DNA of 64,000 nt, from contig NZ_CP054861.1 of assembly GCF_013459645.1 (NCBI RefSeq), positions 980,001-1,044,000 on the forward strand, written 5' to 3'. Positions 35,212 to 42,861 of the stretch are shown piece after piece. Source of the stretch: Martelella sp. NC20 (GTDB taxonomy: Bacteria > Pseudomonadota > Alphaproteobacteria > Rhizobiales > Rhizobiaceae). The translations under genes were made by a program, and so were the position numbers. Position 1 is the first letter of the stretch. The number at the start of each line of letters is the position of its first letter. Below the pieces are notes generated by a model, which saw only the letters and a program-made list of their open reading frames with translations, had not been told where the DNA came from and did no database searches.

Positions 35212-36722
35212 GCACGCTTCTCCCAATAGGGTTTCCTGAGTTCCTGCTTCAGCACCTTGCCGCCCGAATTGCGCGGCAGCGCATCGCGGATTTCGACGGC
35301 GGCAATCTTCTGCATCCGTCCGAGCCGTTGGTTGACCCAGTCGCGGAGCGCCTGCGGTTCGAGCGCCGCGCCATTCTTCGCAACCACGAAGCCGAGCGGC
35401 GTCTCGCCCCATTTGTCGCTCGGGATCGCGATCACGGCGGCTTCCAGCACGCCGGGATGGGAAAGCAGTTTCTCTTCCAGATCCGAGGCGTAGATGTTGA
35501 AGCCGCCGGAAATGATCATGTCCTTCTTGCGGTCGAGCAGGACCAGGAACCCGTCTTCGTCGAACATGCCGATATCGCCGGTGCGGTGATAGAGCGTGCC
35601 GTCGCGATCGTGCCAGTAGAAGGCGCGGTTGGCCTCGTCATTGCGGAAATAGCCGGACATCATCATCGCCGAGCGGCCGATGATCTCGCCGCGTTCGCCT
35701 TGTCTGACGTCGTTGCCATCGTCGTCTATGATGCGGATCGTGTTGCCGGCGGCGGGTTTTCCCACGGTATGGGCCTTGTCGGGATGGCGCGCGGCATCGA
35801 GGATCGCGGTGCAGCCGCCCTCCGTCAGCCCGTAGACCTCGAAGAAATCGCCCGGCCAATGATCGAGGATCGCGCGCTTGGCGGCGGCCGGCAGCGGCGC
35901 GCCGGTGCTCTGCTTGACCCTGAAGGCGGAGAGATCGCGTTTGCCGAAACTGTCTGCCGCGAGGATGCGCTGGTATTGTACCGGCACCAGCATGGTGTGG
36001 GTAGCGCCGAGGCTTTCGGCGAGTTCGAGGTACCGTTCGGCGTCGAATTTCTGCATCAGCGCCACGCGGGCCCCGTGATGGAGCGCCGACAGCATCGGCA
36101 TCAGCGTGGTGTTGGAATAAAGCGGGGTGGCGAGCAGCATGGTGGAGCCGGCGTCGAGCCCGAACAGCGTGCGCGCCGCCTGGCGGTAGCGCATCCGGTG
36201 GGGATGGACGATGCCCTTGGCCCGCCCGGTCGTGCCGGAGGAATAGATGATGTTGAACGGCGCATCGGGATCGGCGGTGACGGGCGCGGCAAGGGGCGGC
36301 GCCTCGTTGCGGAAGTCCGCCGGCACGCTGCCCGCCACATCGGCATCGAGCCGGACGACGCGCCCGGCATAGGCCTCGGGCACCAACCCGGCATAGCCCT
36401 CCTCAACGAACACCAGCGCCGGCTCGCAATCGGCCAACATGCCGGCAAGTGCATCGGGATGGGCCGAGGCCGGCAGCGGCACGGCGCATCCGCCGGCGGC
36501 GATGATGGCGAGATAGGCGGTGACGAGCCCGATATCGGCCGTGCCCAGAAGCGCGACCCGACCAACATCGCCATGAGCCGAAAGCGCGCCTGCTGTTGCC
36601 AGAACATCGCCCCGCAACTGCCCCCAGCTTGCGGTCTCGCCATTGCAGATAAGCGCCGTATCCTCCGGCCGGGTGTCGGCATGGCCAAGAATTGCGGCGA
36701 TCAGTCCGCCTTCCTCGCTCAT
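35208..36722 (-). CDS. AMP-dependent acyl-CoA synthetase/ligase
   Basis: 504-residue ANL-superfamily enzyme that activates a carboxylic acid as acyl-AMP and then acyl-CoA. P-loop NIIYSSGTTGRAKGIVHPH, EVYGLTEGG (A5), YHRTGDIGMFDEDGF (A7), DRKKDMIISGGFNIYASDLEE (A8) and PRNSGGKVLKQEL with the catalytic Lys (A10) are complete. Overlaps the genes on both sides by 4 bp. The acid specificity is not readable from sequence; the overall type resembles cyclohexanecarboxylate or aryl/medium-chain ligases. Confidence 0.93.
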   Translation of the reverse strand: MSEEGGLIAAILGHADTRPEDTALICNGETASWGQLRGDVLATAGALSAHGDVGRVALLGTADIGLVTAYLAIIAAGGCAVPLPASAHPDALAGMLADCEPALVFVEEGYAGLVPEAYAGRVVRLDADVAGSVPADFRNEAPPLAAPVTADPDAPFNIIYSSGTTGRAKGIVHPHRMRYRQAARTLFGLDAGSTMLLATPLYSNTTLMPMLSALHHGARVALMQKFDAERYLELAESLGATHTMLVPVQYQRILAADSFGKRDLSAFRVKQSTGAPLPAAAKRAILDHWPGDFFEVYGLTEGGCTAILDAARHPDKAHTVGKPAAGNTIRIIDDDGNDVRQGERGEIIGRSAMMMSGYFRNDEANRAFYWHDRDGTLYHRTGDIGMFDEDGFLVLLDRKKDMIISGGFNIYASDLEEKLLSHPGVLEAAVIAIPSDKWGETPLGFVVAKNGAALEPQALRDWVNQRLGRMQKIAAVEIRDALPRNSGGKVLKQELRKPYWEKRA

Positions 36723-37192
36723 GCGCCCTCCCCCGCCGGGTCTTCGATCAGCAGGATATGGCGCGCGACGATCGCCGGGCGCTCTGCCCCCTCAAGCTCG
36801 ATCACCGTGTCGTTGACGATCCTCGTGCCCTTCGGATGCGCCTCGGCTTCCACCAGCGTCAGCGCCAGCCGGATGCGGCTACCGACCGGCACCGGCATCA
36901 CGAAGCGCATCCGGTCATAGCCGTAGTTGAGCCCGCGCCCGCGATGTTCGATCCGGTAGATATCGCGCTGCAGGTGGGGCATCAGGCTGACGAGATAGAG
37001 ACCGTGGGCGATGGTCTTGCCGCCCGGCATCTCCCGGGCCGCGCGATCGACATCGACATGGATCCAGTGGTCGTCGCCGGTCAGCCGCGCGAACTCCGAA
37101 ATCGCGTCTTGTGTCACCGCCACCCATTCGGAATGGCCGAGCCGTTCCCCGGCATGGTCTGCAAGATCGCGAGCATGATCGACCGTGAGCAT
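36719..37192 (-). CDS. MaoC family dehydratase (R-hydratase-like)
   Basis: 157-residue single hot-dog protein. The hydratase-2 signature is DDHWIHVDVDRAAREMPGGKTIAHGLYLVSLMPHL, with the Asp/His dyad in D-D-H-W-I-H and GKTIAHG. It would hydrate an enoyl-CoA or dehydrate a 3-hydroxyacyl-CoA made after the adjacent ligase. ATG directly adjoins the stop of the quinone-oxidoreductase gene and the 3' end overlaps the ligase start by 4 bp. Confidence 0.92.
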   Translation of the reverse strand: MLTVDHARDLADHAGERLGHSEWVAVTQDAISEFARLTGDDHWIHVDVDRAAREMPGGKTIAHGLYLVSLMPHLQRDIYRIEHRGRGLNYGYDRMRFVMPVPVGSRIRLALTLVEAEAHPKGTRIVNDTVIELEGAERPAIVARHILLIEDPAGEGA

Positions 37193-38208
37193 CAGTTTTC
37201 TCCTCTTTCGAACGGCGCCGTTGCGGCGCGGGCCCCATCAATGGCGAGCACGACCTTGCCGATCTGTTCATTGCTGTCCATCAGTTCATGGGCGGCGCGG
37301 ACATCATCGAAGGCGAAGACCTTGTGGATGCGGGTGCGGATTTCGCCGCTTTCGAGAAGCGGCCAGACGTCGCGCATCAGCTCGGCCGCGATCCGGCCCT
37401 TGTATTCGGCGGTGCGCGGGCGCAGCGTCGAGCCGGTCAGCGTCAGCCGGCGGCGCACGATCGCGCGGATATTGACCTCGGCCGTCTCGCCCTGGTGGCT
37501 GGCGATGAACACCAACCGGCCATCGGGCCTGAGAAGATCGAGCTGTTTCTGCGTATAGGACCCGGCCTGGGCATCGAGAATGACGTCGAAGCCGTCGGTG
37601 AGCGCGCGCAACTCTTCGGCCCAGTCGCCGCGATAGCTGACGGCATGCTGCGCGCCGATCTCTTCGCAGACGGCCAGTTTTTCCGCGCTGCCGGCGGTGG
37701 CGAACACGGTGGCATTGCGGAGCTTGCGGGCAATCTGGATCGCCGCCATGCCGACGCCGCTGGTGCCGCCCTGCACCAGCAGGCTTTCGCCGTCCGCCAG
37801 CCGGGCGAGCCAGATGACATTGTTCCAGGCGGTGAAATAGACCTCCGGCAGCGAGGCCGCCTCGATGAAGGTCAGGCCGCGCGGCACCGTCATGCATTGC
37901 AGCGCCGGAACGGTGCAGAACTCGGCATAGCCGCCGCCATTGACGAGCGCTGAGACGGGATCGCCGACGCTGAGGCCGGTAACGCCTTCACCGATGGCGG
38001 CAATCTCGCCTGCGACATCCAGCCCCGGGATCGGCGAGGCGTCGGGCGGCGGCGGATAGAGGCCGCGCCGCTGCTGGACATCCGGCCGGTTGACCCCGGC
38101 CGCGATTACCCGGATCAGCACCTCGCCGGGTTTCGGTTGAGGCTCCGGCCCGTCGACGATCGCGAGCACCTCCGGTCCCCCGGCGCCCTTTATTTCCACC
38201 AGCCGCAT
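37192..38208 (-). CDS. NAD(P)H-quinone oxidoreductase, PIG3-like zinc-free MDR
   Basis: 338-residue medium-chain dehydrogenase/reductase. VIAAGVNRPDVQQRRGLYPPPPDASPIPGLDVAGEI is the PIG3/quinone reductase signature; the catalytic-zinc cysteine of alcohol dehydrogenases is absent. The NAD(P) motif is LLVQGGTSGVGMAAIQIARKL. The C-terminus LMDSNEQIGKVVLAIDG matches. In a CoA-dependent pathway this group may reduce an enone or enoyl-CoA (inference). Operon neighbours abut on one side and leave 46 bp to the FAH gene on the other. Confidence 0.92.
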   Translation of the reverse strand: MRLVEIKGAGGPEVLAIVDGPEPQPKPGEVLIRVIAAGVNRPDVQQRRGLYPPPPDASPIPGLDVAGEIAAIGEGVTGLSVGDPVSALVNGGGYAEFCTVPALQCMTVPRGLTFIEAASLPEVYFTAWNNVIWLARLADGESLLVQGGTSGVGMAAIQIARKLRNATVFATAGSAEKLAVCEEIGAQHAVSYRGDWAEELRALTDGFDVILDAQAGSYTQKQLDLLRPDGRLVFIASHQGETAEVNIRAIVRRRLTLTGSTLRPRTAEYKGRIAAELMRDVWPLLESGEIRTRIHKVFAFDDVRAAHELMDSNEQIGKVVLAIDGARAATAPFERGEN

Positions 38209-38254
38209 TCCGGCCTCCTCCCGGCATCGACCGCTGGCCGATGCGTTTGTCAGA

Positions 38255-39232
38255 TCATTTCCAGTCGTGCACGACGGGGTTCGACAATCTGCCGAGACCC
38301 TCGATCTCGATATCGATCACGCCCGAAAGCTTGTGCATATTGACCGAACGATGGCCATTGGGGAAGTTGCCGACGCCCTTGGCCGAGGTGCCGAAGCAGA
38401 TGATGTCGCCGGGCTCCAGCGTGAAATAGCGGCTCGCCTCCGCGATCACCTCCGCGACCTTGAAACGGTAGCTCGCCGTCGAATCGACCGCGAACGGCTC
38501 GCCGTCGAACCAGCCCTTGACCTCCAGCGCGTCAGGGTTTGAAACCGCGTCGGCGGTGGTGATCCACGGTCCCATCGGGCCGAACGTGTCGGTCGCCTTG
38601 GAGCGGGTGTGGTAGACGAAATAGACGTCGTTGTCGTCCTCGCCCTTGCGGTTGCGCCATGCCAGATGATGCGGGCGGATCAGCTCCTTCTCGCGCGTGG
38701 TGGCGATCGAATCGAGGCCGAATTTCAGGCCATGCGAGGTGACGTCATTGGTGATGGTGAAGCCGAAGATCGCGTCCTTGGCTTCCTCCACGGAGATTTT
38801 CCGGCAGCGCTTGCCGATCACGGCGGCAAGCTCCAGTTCCGGAATGGTCTCGCCGAAATGCTCTTCCATGATCACCGGCTTGTTGTGGCCGGTCAGGCAC
38901 GACGGCGCCTTCAGGAAGAAATTCGGGACGCCCGGATCGCGATGCGCGGATTTGCGGATGCCCATATTGTTGAAGGCAACGCCGAGCACCTTGGTCGGGC
39001 GCGGCTGCGGCGGCAGCCAGTCGAGCGTGGCCTCATCGAGCGGCGCGGCGGTGCCCTTGTCGAAGGCGTCACGCACTTCCGCCAGCCTGCCATCCTCGAT
39101 CAGATCGAGCATCGAACGGGGCGCATCGCCGAGGCCGGCGCTGGCATAGAGTTCGGACAGAAGCACGGGCCTGCCGTCCTTCTCGGCGACCAGCGCCGGG
39201 CGTCCCTGATGATTGATCATTCCTAGTTTCAA
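38255..39232 (-). CDS. Fumarylacetoacetate hydrolase (FAH) family protein
   Basis: 325 residues. FAH-fold enzymes cleave or hydrate acylpyruvates and related diketo acids with a divalent metal. The metal site is visible as IPELELAAVIG (two Glu) and FGFTITNDVTSHG (Asp); AFNNMGIRKSAHRDPGVPNFFLKAPSCLTGHNKPV precedes them. C-terminal FTLEPGDIICFGTSAKGVGNF is the usual end of the barrel. Within a ligase/hydratase operon it is the likely C-C bond cleaving or ring-derived keto-acid step. No signal peptide. Confidence 0.92.
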   Translation of the reverse strand: MKLGMINHQGRPALVAEKDGRPVLLSELYASAGLGDAPRSMLDLIEDGRLAEVRDAFDKGTAAPLDEATLDWLPPQPRPTKVLGVAFNNMGIRKSAHRDPGVPNFFLKAPSCLTGHNKPVIMEEHFGETIPELELAAVIGKRCRKISVEEAKDAIFGFTITNDVTSHGLKFGLDSIATTREKELIRPHHLAWRNRKGEDDNDVYFVYHTRSKATDTFGPMGPWITTADAVSNPDALEVKGWFDGEPFAVDSTASYRFKVAEVIAEASRYFTLEPGDIICFGTSAKGVGNFPNGHRSVNMHKLSGVIDIEIEGLGRLSNPVVHDWK

Positions 39233-39310
39233 GGTAGTCTCCTGCTGTTCGGGCGGGCTTCATGTCGGTTTTCGTGTCTCGGCGCCCGTCCGGCACACGG
39301 AGAAAGGGTT

Positions 39311-40249
39311 TCAGTCGAGGCCGACGAGCTTCGCCGAATTGTCGCGGACCATCACGCGCACATCCGCCTCGGAAAAGCCGAGCGCGAGCAGCAGCTTGAT
39401 CGCCTGGCGCATGCCTTCGACCGGCGACGGGTTATCGACCTGTCCAAGGTCGGAGCCGATCGAGGAATGCTCGACGCCGGCGGCCAGGATGTGCTCCTTC
39501 AGTTCGTCCGGCGAGAACACGTTGAAGCGCGAATCCACATAGAGGCAGGCCGACTGCTCGATCAGCGCGCCGAACCGGGCAAGCTCGGTGATGTCCTGAT
39601 AGGTGAAGTGCAGGCCATACATCGGATGGTTGACCAGAAGCCGCTTGACGCCGCGCTTCTTCGCCTCCTCGAACAGTTTCCAGATCTCGTAGACGTGGAG
39701 ATGGCCCGACGACAGGATCGCGTCGAAGGCGGCGATCGAATCGAGGATCTCCTTGACCACGTCGAGAATGTCGCCATAGGCGTCGAGCACGGTGATGCCC
39801 GGTGACTTCTTGAGCTGGACGTTGGAGGCAAGCCGCGACTTGCGGTGGGAGGAGCGGATGTGGTTGGCCGATTGCGCCGTCGGCATCCAGACGAGCTTTG
39901 CGCCCTGGTTGAGCTGGGCGTCGACCACGAAGGGGTTCAGCCCGCCGGTGGTGTTGTTCAGCACCAGCCCGCCATACATCGCCACGTTCAGATGGCCGAG
40001 CACCCGTTCCATGATCGGCAGGAAGGGTGCTACGGAATAGTGATGATCCTTGAACATGATGCCGCGCATGCCGGCGGCCGCCGCCTGTTCCACGGCCTGG
40101 AAATGATCGAGCTGGCGCGCCATCGTCGAGGGGCCGGAATGGACGTGCAGATCCACCGCCCCCTTCATCAGCCCGTCGACGACGCCGTCATCGATCGTTG
40201 CCATCAGCGCGCGCGCCTTCTCCCTGTTGTCCGCCCCGACGTCTGCCAT
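39311..40249 (-). CDS. DUF6282 family protein, amidohydrolase-like
   Basis: 312 residues, cytoplasmic. GAVDLHVHSGPSTMARQLDHFQAVEQAAAAGMRGIMFKDHH gives a DxHxH metal motif followed by a conserved KDHH; later LSSGHLHVYEIW, LLVNHPMYGLHFTYQDI and SSIGSDLGQVDNPSPVEGM supply more His/Asp. The layout is that of PHP or amidohydrolase metal-dependent hydrolases, and I recognise it as DUF6282, which to my knowledge has no characterised member. First gene of the six-gene operon and divergent from the IclR regulator. ATG preceded by AAGGAG. Confidence 0.85.
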   Translation of the reverse strand: MADVGADNREKARALMATIDDGVVDGLMKGAVDLHVHSGPSTMARQLDHFQAVEQAAAAGMRGIMFKDHHYSVAPFLPIMERVLGHLNVAMYGGLVLNNTTGGLNPFVVDAQLNQGAKLVWMPTAQSANHIRSSHRKSRLASNVQLKKSPGITVLDAYGDILDVVKEILDSIAAFDAILSSGHLHVYEIWKLFEEAKKRGVKRLLVNHPMYGLHFTYQDITELARFGALIEQSACLYVDSRFNVFSPDELKEHILAAGVEHSSIGSDLGQVDNPSPVEGMRQAIKLLLALGFSEADVRVMVRDNSAKLVGLD

Positions 40250-40286
40250 GCCATTCTCCTTGTCTCACTGGAAAAAGGTATAGGGC

Positions 40287-40315
40287 TTGACAATTTGCGC
40301 CGACAACGTGCAAAC
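40287..40315 (+). promoter_or_regulatory. Candidate promoter of the IclR gene
   Basis: TTGACA at 40287-40292 with a 17-bp spacer to GCAAAC, a weak -10. It points at the regulator gene and sits in the 104-bp divergent gap to the DUF6282 operon. Confidence 0.4.
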
Positions 40316-40321
40316 CCCACC

Positions 40322-40340
40322 CGTTTCGACAGACGAAACG
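40322..40340. promoter_or_regulatory. Inverted repeat, candidate IclR operator
   Basis: CGTTTCG, ACAGA, CGAAACG: perfect 7-nt arms with a 5-nt centre, 13 bp before the regulator's GTG. IclR-family regulators often bind such short palindromes between divergent genes, so it may serve both promoters. Confidence 0.55.
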
Positions 40341-40353
40341 CCGGGAGGACAAG

Positions 40354-41136
40354 GTGAGCATTCGTTCGATAGAGCGCGGACTGCGCGTGCTGCAGGAAAT
40401 GAACCTGCAGCCTTATACATCCATCGCCAGCCTTCATGAGCGCACCGGGCTACCGAAGCCGACGCTGGTCAGGATCCTGAAGACGCTGGAACAGGCCGGC
40501 TATGTGGAAAACGATCCGCGCGTCGGCGGCTATCAGCTGAGCGCGCTGGTGGCCTCGCTCAGTTCCGGCTACCACAAGGAGCCGATGGTGGTGGAGGCAG
40601 GCCGCCCCTGGGCCGTGGCCGTCACCCGCAAATATCAGTGGCCGGTCTCGATCGCGCTCTTGGACCGCGATGCCGTGGTGGTGCGGTTTTCGACCGTGCC
40701 GGACAGTTCGGTCTCGCCGTTCCACAAGACCGTCAACATGCGCCTGCCGCTGATCACCCGCGGCCTCGGACTTGCCTATGTCGCCTTTGCCGAGGAGGAG
40801 GAACTGGTGCTGATCCTGCGCATGCTGCAGATGTCGGACGACCCCGAAAACGAGCTTGCCCGCAACCCGGAAAAAATGGCGCGGCTGATCGCGATGACCA
40901 AGGCGCGCGGCTATGCCACCCGCGCCACCCATGTCGAGCCGCGCAACTCCGATACCATCGCCGTGCCCGTGTTCAACGACGCCGGCCGCGTGGTCGCAAG
41001 CCTCGGCCTCACCTATTTCCGCTCCGCCTTCTCCTCCCAGCGCGAAGCCTGCGAACGCTACGCCCCGGTCCTGAAATCCGCCTCGAAGGAGATCACGCGG
41101 GATCTGACGCGGTTGAAGAGCAGTGCTTTGGTTTGA
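40354..41136 (+). CDS. IclR family transcriptional regulator
   Basis: 260 residues: N-terminal winged helix (SIERGLRVLQEMN; IASLHERTGLPKPTLVRILKTLEQAGYV) and a C-terminal effector domain with MRLPLITRGLGLAYVAF and GYATRATHVEPRNSDTIAVPVFN. GTG start with GGGAGGA upstream. Divergent from the DUF6282-FAH-QOR-MaoC-ligase-SDR operon, which it most likely controls in response to a pathway acid. Confidence 0.93.
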   Translation: MSIRSIERGLRVLQEMNLQPYTSIASLHERTGLPKPTLVRILKTLEQAGYVENDPRVGGYQLSALVASLSSGYHKEPMVVEAGRPWAVAVTRKYQWPVSIALLDRDAVVVRFSTVPDSSVSPFHKTVNMRLPLITRGLGLAYVAFAEEEELVLILRMLQMSDDPENELARNPEKMARLIAMTKARGYATRATHVEPRNSDTIAVPVFNDAGRVVASLGLTYFRSAFSSQREACERYAPVLKSASKEITRDLTRLKSSALV

Positions 41137-41213
41137 AAGGGCGATAGCGACAGTGCAGGCATTATTCTTCGATGACAAACAGCGTAACCTGCTGCGCGCG
41201 ACATAATTTATAG

Positions 41214-41243
41214 GGTTGAAATTATATAAGGTGAAAGTTATAT
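41214..41243 (+). promoter_or_regulatory. Direct repeats upstream of the toxin gene
   Basis: GGTTGAAATTATAT and GGTGAAAGTTATAT lie 16 bp apart in an AT-rich segment that ends 3 bp before the toxin ATG. They could be antitoxin binding sites; the second copy also supplies AGGTGA as a somewhat distant ribosome site. Confidence 0.4.
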
Positions 41244-41246
41244 CTG

Positions 41247-41603
41247 ATGGCATGGAATGTGGTATTCGATGATAGCTTCGCCGACGAGTTCAAGGCGTTC
41301 GACAAAGAGGTCAAGATCGAGTTGCGCGCAATGATCCTGCTGCTCGGGGAGCGTGGACCTGAGCTCGGACGACCACGGGCTGACACACTCAACGGCTCGA
41401 AATACGCAAACATGAAGGAGCTTCGGTTTAATGCCGCTGATGGAGCCTGGAGGGCCGCCTTTGCATTCGACCCCCACAGGAAAGCCGTTATCCTCGTCGC
41501 GGCTGACAAATCGGGCACTAGCGAGAAGAAGTTTTACAAGACGCTGATCGGTACGGCCGATAAGCGTTACAAGGCGCATTTGAACGCGTTGGAGAAGAAG
41601 TGA
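41247..41603 (+). CDS. higB: Type II toxin, RelE/HigB (phage Gp49-like) family
   Basis: 118-residue small basic protein: DSFADEFKAFDKEVKIELRAMILLLGERGPELGRPRADTLNGSKYANMKELRFNAADGAWRAAFAFDPHRKAVILVAADKSG is the phage-derived Gp49-like/HigB pattern, an mRNA interferase that cuts mRNA at the ribosome. Toxin gene first, antitoxin second, is the higBA order. The stop TGA overlaps the antitoxin start. Base composition is visibly less GC-rich than neighbouring genes, suggesting acquisition. Confidence 0.88.
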   Translation: MAWNVVFDDSFADEFKAFDKEVKIELRAMILLLGERGPELGRPRADTLNGSKYANMKELRFNAADGAWRAAFAFDPHRKAVILVAADKSGTSEKKFYKTLIGTADKRYKAHLNALEKK

Positions 41604-41971
41604 TGGCCAAATCCGCAGAAGACGTTTTTGCCGAAACAATGACGCCTGAGATGATCGCGGCGTCCGACCTCCGGGCGAAGGAATTACTGGAGGAATACGA
41701 TACCCTTCAGAAGCTTCGCAAGGCGCTCGACCTTACACAGGAGCATATTGGAAAGAAGATGGGCAAAAAGCAGGTGTCGGTGGCGCAGCTTGAAAAGCGC
41801 TCCGATTTCCTGCTTTCCACGCTTCGGGAATATGTTGAGGCTCTCGGCGGAGAACTCGAGTTGGTCGTCAAGTTCGAAGGCCACGATCCCGTTCGCCTTG
41901 CAGGGATCGGTGAAAAGTCAATTTCGGAAGTCCCCCGGAAGCGGAGCCAGTCCCGTTCCGTCGCGGCCTAG
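41603..41971 (+). CDS. higA: HigA-type XRE family antitoxin
   Basis: 122 residues. Helix-turn-helix DYLTQ-like segment LRKALDLTQEHIGKKMGKKQVSVAQLEKRSDFLLSTLREYVEALGGELELVVKF is typical of XRE antitoxins paired with Gp49-like toxins. ATG at 41603 overlaps the toxin stop (TGATG); a GTG one codon earlier is possible. It should neutralise the toxin and repress the operon. Stands 56 bp from a tRNA-Thr gene. Confidence 0.88.
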   Translation: MAKSAEDVFAETMTPEMIAASDLRAKELLEEYDTLQKLRKALDLTQEHIGKKMGKKQVSVAQLEKRSDFLLSTLREYVEALGGELELVVKFEGHDPVRLAGIGEKSISEVPRKRSQSRSVAA

Positions 41972-42026
41972 TCCTTCGACGCGGACAGCAGATCAAACAA
42001 GAAAACATTATGATTTGGAAGCTTAA

Positions 42027-42102
42027 TGGTGCCGCCTACGTGACTCGAACACGTGACCCCCGCATTACGAATGCGATGCTCTACCAACTGAGCTAAGGCG
42101 GC
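42027..42102 (-). tRNA. tRNA-Thr (anticodon CGT)
   Basis: 76 nt with a complete cloverleaf: acceptor GCCGCCT/AGGCGGC, D-arm GCTC..GAGC with AGTTGGTA, anticodon loop TTCGTAA (CGT, reading ACG), T-arm ACGTG-TTCGAGT-CACGT, discriminator A and an encoded CCA. Lies between higA and folE. Confidence 0.96.
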
Positions 42103-42129
42103 CCGAACGCGGTTGCGCGTTGCAGTGCG

Positions 42130-42158
42130 CTGTTACAGGCTCTTCGGCGATTTTTCAA
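42130..42158 (-). promoter_or_regulatory. Candidate promoter of tRNA-Thr
   Basis: On the minus strand TTGAAA (42153-42158), a 17-bp spacer and TAACAG (42130-42135); start of transcription would fall about 20 nt before the tRNA. Confidence 0.45.
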
Positions 42159-42179
42159 GCGTCTTGGGGGCGGGGGCTG

Positions 42180-42201
42180 AAAAAAATGGCTGGCGCGCCG
42201 C
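42180..42201 (-). terminator. Possible terminator of folE
   Basis: On the minus strand a GC-rich self-complementary stretch (GGCGCGCC core) is followed by seven Ts just past the folE stop. The stem is short, so this is tentative. Confidence 0.35.
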
Positions 42202-42204
42202 CGG

Positions 42205-42816
42205 TCAGGCAGCGCCCTTCAGCAGCGACAGCGTTTCAGCGCGGCGGTCGCGGTCGGTATCGAACAGGCCGCGGGTGACGAGGGTGACGGTTTTGGAGCC
42301 GTGCGCCTTGATGCCGCGCATCGCCATGCACATGTGCTCGGCCTCGACCATCACCATCACGCCCTTCGGCGCGAGCGCGTCTTCGATCGCATCCGCGATC
42401 TGGCCGGTCAGGCGTTCCTGCAATTGCGGGCGGCGGGAAATGGTATCAACCACGCGGGCGAGCTTGGAAAGGCCGGTCAGCCGGCCGCCATCGGGCAGGT
42501 AGGCGATATGGGCCTTGCCGAAGAACGGCAGCAGATGATGCTCGCACATGGTGTGAAACACGATATCCCTGACGACGACGATGTCATCATGGCCGTCTTC
42601 CTGAAACACGGTATCAAGATGGGTGCGCGGGTCTTCGTCGCGGCCGGAAAACACCTCTTGGTACATCTTGGCGACCCGGAGGGGCGTATCGCGCAGGCCC
42701 TCGCGGGCGGGATCCTCGCCGAGCGCCACCAGAATATCATGAACCGCCTTCATGATCGCCTCGCGCTGAAGACGGGCGGCCTCGAGGGCATCGATATCGG
42801 TCGCAATTGTGTTCAC
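42205..42816 (-). CDS. folE: GTP cyclohydrolase I
   Basis: 203 residues from a GTG start; converts GTP to 7,8-dihydroneopterin triphosphate for folate (and queuosine) synthesis. [24 protein letters not shown] contains the first zinc cysteine and His ligands, [21 protein letters not shown] the second. [22 protein letters not shown] and YQEVFSG also match type IA enzymes. Cytoplasmic decamer in known members. Confidence 0.97.
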   Translation of the reverse strand: MNTIATDIDALEAARLQREAIMKAVHDILVALGEDPAREGLRDTPLRVAKMYQEVFSGRDEDPRTHLDTVFQEDGHDDIVVVRDIVFHTMCEHHLLPFFGKAHIAYLPDGGRLTGLSKLARVVDTISRRPQLQERLTGQIADAIEDALAPKGVMVMVEAEHMCMAMRGIKAHGSKTVTLVTRGLFDTDRDRRAETLSLLKGAA

Positions 42817-42861
42817 GCGTCACCTGTGTTCTGTCGCGGGCTTATGTAGGCCTTCGGACCA

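Noticed and set aside
41137..41246. TTGAAA-N17-TATATC box as a higBA promoter
   Set aside because: The -10 would end 3 bp before the toxin ATG, so transcription would begin inside the gene; more likely an operator or ribosome-site region.
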